Shown here: piece after piece, positions 61,112 through 64,000 of the stretch | How positions within the stretch are numbered: position 1 is the first letter of the stretch | Layout: each line of letters starts with the position of its first letter | Notes under the pieces: generated by a model | Told to the model about the DNA's origin: nothing | The model's input: the letters and a program-made list of their open reading frames with translations, nothing else | Databases searched by the model: none | Made by a program: the position numbers and the translations under genes | DNA from: Acetobacter sacchari | GTDB lineage: Bacteria; Pseudomonadota; Alphaproteobacteria; Acetobacterales; Acetobacteraceae | Direction of reading: 5' to 3' | DNA length: 64,000 nucleotides | NCBI RefSeq assembly: GCF_017377715.1 | Contig: NZ_JAFVMF010000008.1 | Location: 124,001 to 188,000, forward strand

Positions 61112-61801
61112 ATGACGAGCAACCACCCCGGCGAATATCCGATGCGAAGGAGCGCGCCGCCAGTCCGCGTAGCCGGTCCGGCAGTGGCGCGGCGGGGCGT
61201 CTGTTTCGTCATCTCTGCGCCGTCCGGTGCGGGCAAGTCGACTATCGCGAACGCTCTCCGCGCTGCGGAGCCTCGCCTCAGTGATTCTGTCTCCGTCACC
61301 ACGAGGGCGCCTCGCCCCGGAGAGGTCGATGGGGTGCATTACCATTTTCGCAGTATGGAAGAGTTCCGGCGAATGGCCGACGCCGGGGAATTGCTGGAAT
61401 GGGCGACGGTGTTCGGTCGTGGTTACGGAACGCCACGCGAGCCGGTGGAGCGTGCACTGGCTGAGGGGCGCGACATGGTGTTCGACATCGACTGGCAGGG
61501 GCATCGCCAGATTCGTGCAGCGCTGCCTGACGATGTCATCAGTCTTTTCGTGTTGCCGCCGTCTTTGGCGGAACTTGAGCGTCGACTGCATTCGCGCGGG
61601 TCTGACGCGGAGGACGAGATTGGCCGCCGCATGGCCGCGGCCCGCGACGAGATTTCCCACTGGCGCGAGTTCGACCACGTTATCGTCAATACGGATCTTG
61701 ATCGTGCGCTCCTTGAGGCCCGCTCGGTGTTGATGTCCGCACGGTTAAAGACCCTTCGACAGACAGGGCTTGAAAGCTTCGTCGACGAGTTCTTTGTGTA
61801 A
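61112..61801 (+). CDS. gmk: Guanylate kinase
   Basis: Phosphorylates GMP to GDP with ATP. The 229-residue protein has the P-loop VISAPSGAGKSTIANAL, the GMP-binding VSVTTRAPRPGEVDGVHYHF and GRGYGTPREPVERAL, then FDIDWQGHRQIRAALP and RMAAARDEISHWREFDHVI. It is longer than E. coli Gmk by about 20 residues at the N-terminus; ATG 61142 is an alternative start. It is divergent from the SDR gene. Confidence 0.95.
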   Translation: MTSNHPGEYPMRRSAPPVRVAGPAVARRGVCFVISAPSGAGKSTIANALRAAEPRLSDSVSVTTRAPRPGEVDGVHYHFRSMEEFRRMADAGELLEWATVFGRGYGTPREPVERALAEGRDMVFDIDWQGHRQIRAALPDDVISLFVLPPSLAELERRLHSRGSDAEDEIGRRMAAARDEISHWREFDHVIVNTDLDRALLEARSVLMSARLKTLRQTGLESFVDEFFV

Positions 61802-62093
61802 CGTGCGGCACGCGATTCAGGTTGCGTCATAGTTTATTCAGCTATCGGAGACCATGATTGCAGGAGGGGCTGGTCGCATTCTTGCATCAACCTTATTGAT
61901 TATGCAGATTTCGGCGGATGTCTGGCGTGGATGAACGCTGTTTTGCTTATGGATTTCATTTGCGAAAATTTTGAAGACTGAAGAACGCGCCGCGATAATA
62001 GCGTCATCAGTATCAGCGTTTGGCGACAAGGGCCGTCACATGCAAACGGTCGTCTGAACGGGCGACGCTTGAAACATCGGATTTGCTGAAGTC

Positions 62094-63526
62094 ATGGATT
62101 TTTCTGCAATCACTGTCCTCTGCATTGGCGACGTGATGCTCGATCGCTTCCTTTATGGCGAAATGGAGCGAATTTCGCCTGAGGCGCCAGTGCCTGTACT
62201 GTTGCTGAAAGAGCGTCGAGAGAGCCAGGGGGCGCGGGCAATGTCGTCAGCAACGTGATCTCTCTGGGCGGCAAGGCGGTTCTCGTCGGGTTGGTTGGAA
62301 ACGACGATGCCGCCACCACCCTGCGCGACCGACTCCGTCATGGCGAGCAGATCACTGACGCGCTGGTGACGACTGCGCACCGGCCGACTATTTGCAAGAC
62401 CCGGTATATCGCGACCCACCAGCAAGTCGTGCGCGCTGATGAAGACAGCAGGCTACCGTTGCAGCCTGAGGAGGCCGAAGCATTGCAGCGAGCGATCGAT
62501 GCGCGTCTGACCTAAGCCGACGTCGTCATTCTTTCGGACTACGGCAAGGGCGTGTGCGAACCGCTTGTCGTGCGTCACCTGATGGAGGGGGCGAGAAACA
62601 GGGGCGTGCCTGTATTCGTCGATCCGAAATCTTCTGATTTTAGCCGTTACCATGGAGCGACCTGCATCACTCCCAATGCTCGGGAACTTGCGGCGGCGGC
62701 TGGAGCGATCGCCGGAGATGACGCCGAGGTGGAAGCGGCCGCGCGACTTGTCATGGCGCAGGCCGGAGCGAAAGCGATTCTCGCGACGCGTTCAGAGAAA
62801 GGCATGATGCTGGTGCCGAGAGACGGGCAGGCTGTAGGCGCGCCGGCCCGGGCGCGCGAAGTCTTCGACGTTTCCGGCGCTGGCGATACGGTCATTGCGA
62901 CTATGGCTCTGGCCGTGGCGTCCGGTATGCCGTGGGAACAGGCGATGCGGGTGGCCAACGCCGCCGCCGGGGTAGTCGTCGGCAAGTTGGGGACGGCCAC
63001 CGCAGATATCGCCGAGGTGCTCGGCGAATTGCGAGCCCAGGATATGTCGTCGCCCGTCGGTCATCTGCTGTCGCTGGAGCAGGCGGCGCGTCAGGTCATG
63101 CGATGGAAGGAGCAGGGGCTGACCGTTGGTTTCACCAACGGATGCTTCGATATCCTCCACCCGGGGCATGTCAGCCTGCTGGCTGCGGCGCGCGCCGAAT
63201 GCGACCGGCTGATCGTAGCGTTGAATGACGACGCCAGCGTGCGACGGCTCAAGGGGGAGACGCGTCCCATAAACGCCTTGACGGACCGGGCCATCGTCAT
63301 CGCCGCGCTGCGTTCGGTCGATGCAGTGGTTTCCTTTTCCGAGGACACGCCACTGGAGATAATTCGTACGCTCATACCGGACGTGTTGGTCAAGGGGGCG
63401 GACTACACGCCTGAACAGGTGGTCGGCGCCAGTGACGTGATTGCGGCTGGAGGTCGATTGGTTCTTGCGGATCTGCGGGCAGGTCACTCCACAACTGCGA
63501 CCGTGCGGCGTATCGCGGGGGATTGA
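62094..63526 (+). pseudogene. hldE: hldE (heptose kinase/adenylyltransferase), interrupted by a frameshift and a stop
   Basis: Bifunctional D-beta-D-heptose 7-phosphate kinase / 1-phosphate adenylyltransferase for LPS heptose. The start ([40 protein letters not shown]) runs in one frame and stops early. The continuation, [18 protein letters not shown], is one base out of register after a run of five G at 62228-62232; a sixth G would restore it. A second lesion is a TAA at 62513-62515 between DARLT and ADVVILSDYGKG, explained by one C-to-T change from CAA. After that the frame is open to 63526 and includes the kinase end (FDVSGAGDTVIATMALA) and an intact nucleotidyltransferase domain (GFTNGCFDILHPGHVSLL, ALRSVDAVVSFSEDTPLEII, VLVKGADYTPEQVVG). 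Two independent lesions make full-length protein unlikely, but the C-terminal domain could be made from an internal start such as 62552. Sequence error is the main alternative. Confidence 0.85.
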
Positions 63527-63738
63527 TTTTCGAGGGGGAAGGTGAAGTAATCCTCAGAGCGGTCTTAGATTTTGCAAGTAATATTTGAAAAACAAGGTGA
63601 TTTCAGAGAGGTCTGATTTCGCCCGATGCAGCATGATCCGTTTCTTGCAGCGTTTTATGACGTCGTTAAGACATCGACGCCTAAGTTCAGTCAGGCGCAG
63701 ATGGCTGGCGCTTCGTAAATATCTCGAGAAGCGGACTC

Positions 63739-64000
63739 ATGGAGCGACTCTTTACATTTCTGCTTAATGAGCAGCATGTGCGATCGCATCTGACGGTGCT
63801 CGCGCTCGCCATCCTTGGTGGTTCTCTTTCGGTCCGTTGTCTTTCGGTTTCGCCTTGGCCAACGCTGATTCGCATATTCGCGTTCGGCGCTGTTGTTTCG
63901 GCATCAGAATTGGCGACTTTTTTCGATACCTTATGGTCGACCTACCCGAGTCTGTGGGGCCGTTTACCGGAGCCTGTTACGTTGCTCGCAGGTGCGATCA
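63739..64000 (+). CDS. Unknown membrane protein, N-terminal part (cut by window end)
   Basis: An open frame from ATG 63739 runs without stop to the window edge, 87 codons. The visible part has two hydrophobic segments (about residues 18-30 around LTVLALAILGGSLSV, and about 45-58 around LIRIFAFGAVVSASEL) and no motif that I recognise. Start and reality are uncertain because only the beginning is seen. The 212 bases before it, after hldE, hold no gene. Confidence 0.35.
   Translation, partial: MERLFTFLLNEQHVRSHLTVLALAILGGSLSVRCLSVSPWPTLIRIFAFGAVVSASELATFFDTLWSTYPSLWGRLPEPVTLLAGAI

Noticed and set aside
62094..62515. Programmed frameshift in hldE
   Set aside because: There is also a separate in-frame TAA further on and no slippery heptamer with a downstream structure that I can see, so mutation or sequence error is simpler.

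Overview
The window is GC-rich, densely coded DNA of a Gram-negative aerobe. A type II secretion secretin, a TonB-dependent receptor, a cyanide-insensitive bd-type oxidase (cioAB) and the linked order dapF-mtaB-ftsY point to an alphaproteobacterium. The catabolic content and the many paired or paralogous genes fit Acetobacteraceae (acetic acid bacteria), but the family is an inference. No rRNA, tRNA, CRISPR array or intact insertion sequence was found.

Layout. 1-3.7 kb: end of a type II secretion locus (gspD fragment, gspK, an inverted gspG), a small lytic transglycosylase and a Rieske protein. 3.7-7.2 kb: a phosphate-box-like site, a secreted phosphoesterase/phospholipase C and a di-haem cytochrome c peroxidase. 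7.3-20.6 kb: a nine-gene minus-strand operon, the most interesting part of the window. 21-26 kb: fumC, hdeD, a DUF218 protein, a GST and a Rieske protein. 26.4-29 kb: cioA-cioB and a 48-residue DUF2474 protein. 29-42 kb: iron alcohol dehydrogenase, transporters, and most of a reductive pyrimidine catabolism set (preT, preA, ureidopropionase, mmsA, aldehyde dehydrogenase, NCS1 permease). 42.2-45.5 kb: canonical hutU-hutH. 45.8-53 kb: P450, FMN hydroxyacid dehydrogenase, two tandem ferritin-like proteins, a ClpP paralogue and a lipoprotein. 53-64 kb: housekeeping (DEAD-box helicase, dapF, mtaB, ftsY, gmk), a permease, an SDR, an interrupted hldE and the start of an unknown membrane protein.

The central observation concerns the 7.3-20.6 kb operon. 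It encodes, in transcription order, a LysR-type regulator with two HTH domains, an MFS transporter, a TonB receptor, an MHS-type (ProP-like) transporter, a histidine-ammonia-lyase homologue without the MIO-forming Ala-Ser-Gly, a hydantoinase, an N-carbamoyl-amino-acid hydrolase, a DUF917 protein and a urocanase homologue without the catalytic Cys. This enzyme set matches the five-step route known for ergothioneine breakdown: elimination of trimethylamine, hydration of thiourocanate, desulfurisation of a thiohydantoin, ring opening, and decarbamoylation to glutamate. The same window carries a textbook hutU-hutH pair with every catalytic motif intact, so the altered residues can be read side by side. 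I infer a dedicated catabolic island for ergothioneine or a close relative such as S-methyl-ergothioneine, with its own regulator and its own inner- and outer-membrane uptake.

The 30-42 kb block is a second nitrogen-heterocycle pathway. PreTA would reduce uracil or thymine, a ureidopropionase would cleave the carbamoyl amino acid, and MmsA would take malonate semialdehyde to acetyl-CoA. No dihydropyrimidinase lies beside these genes.
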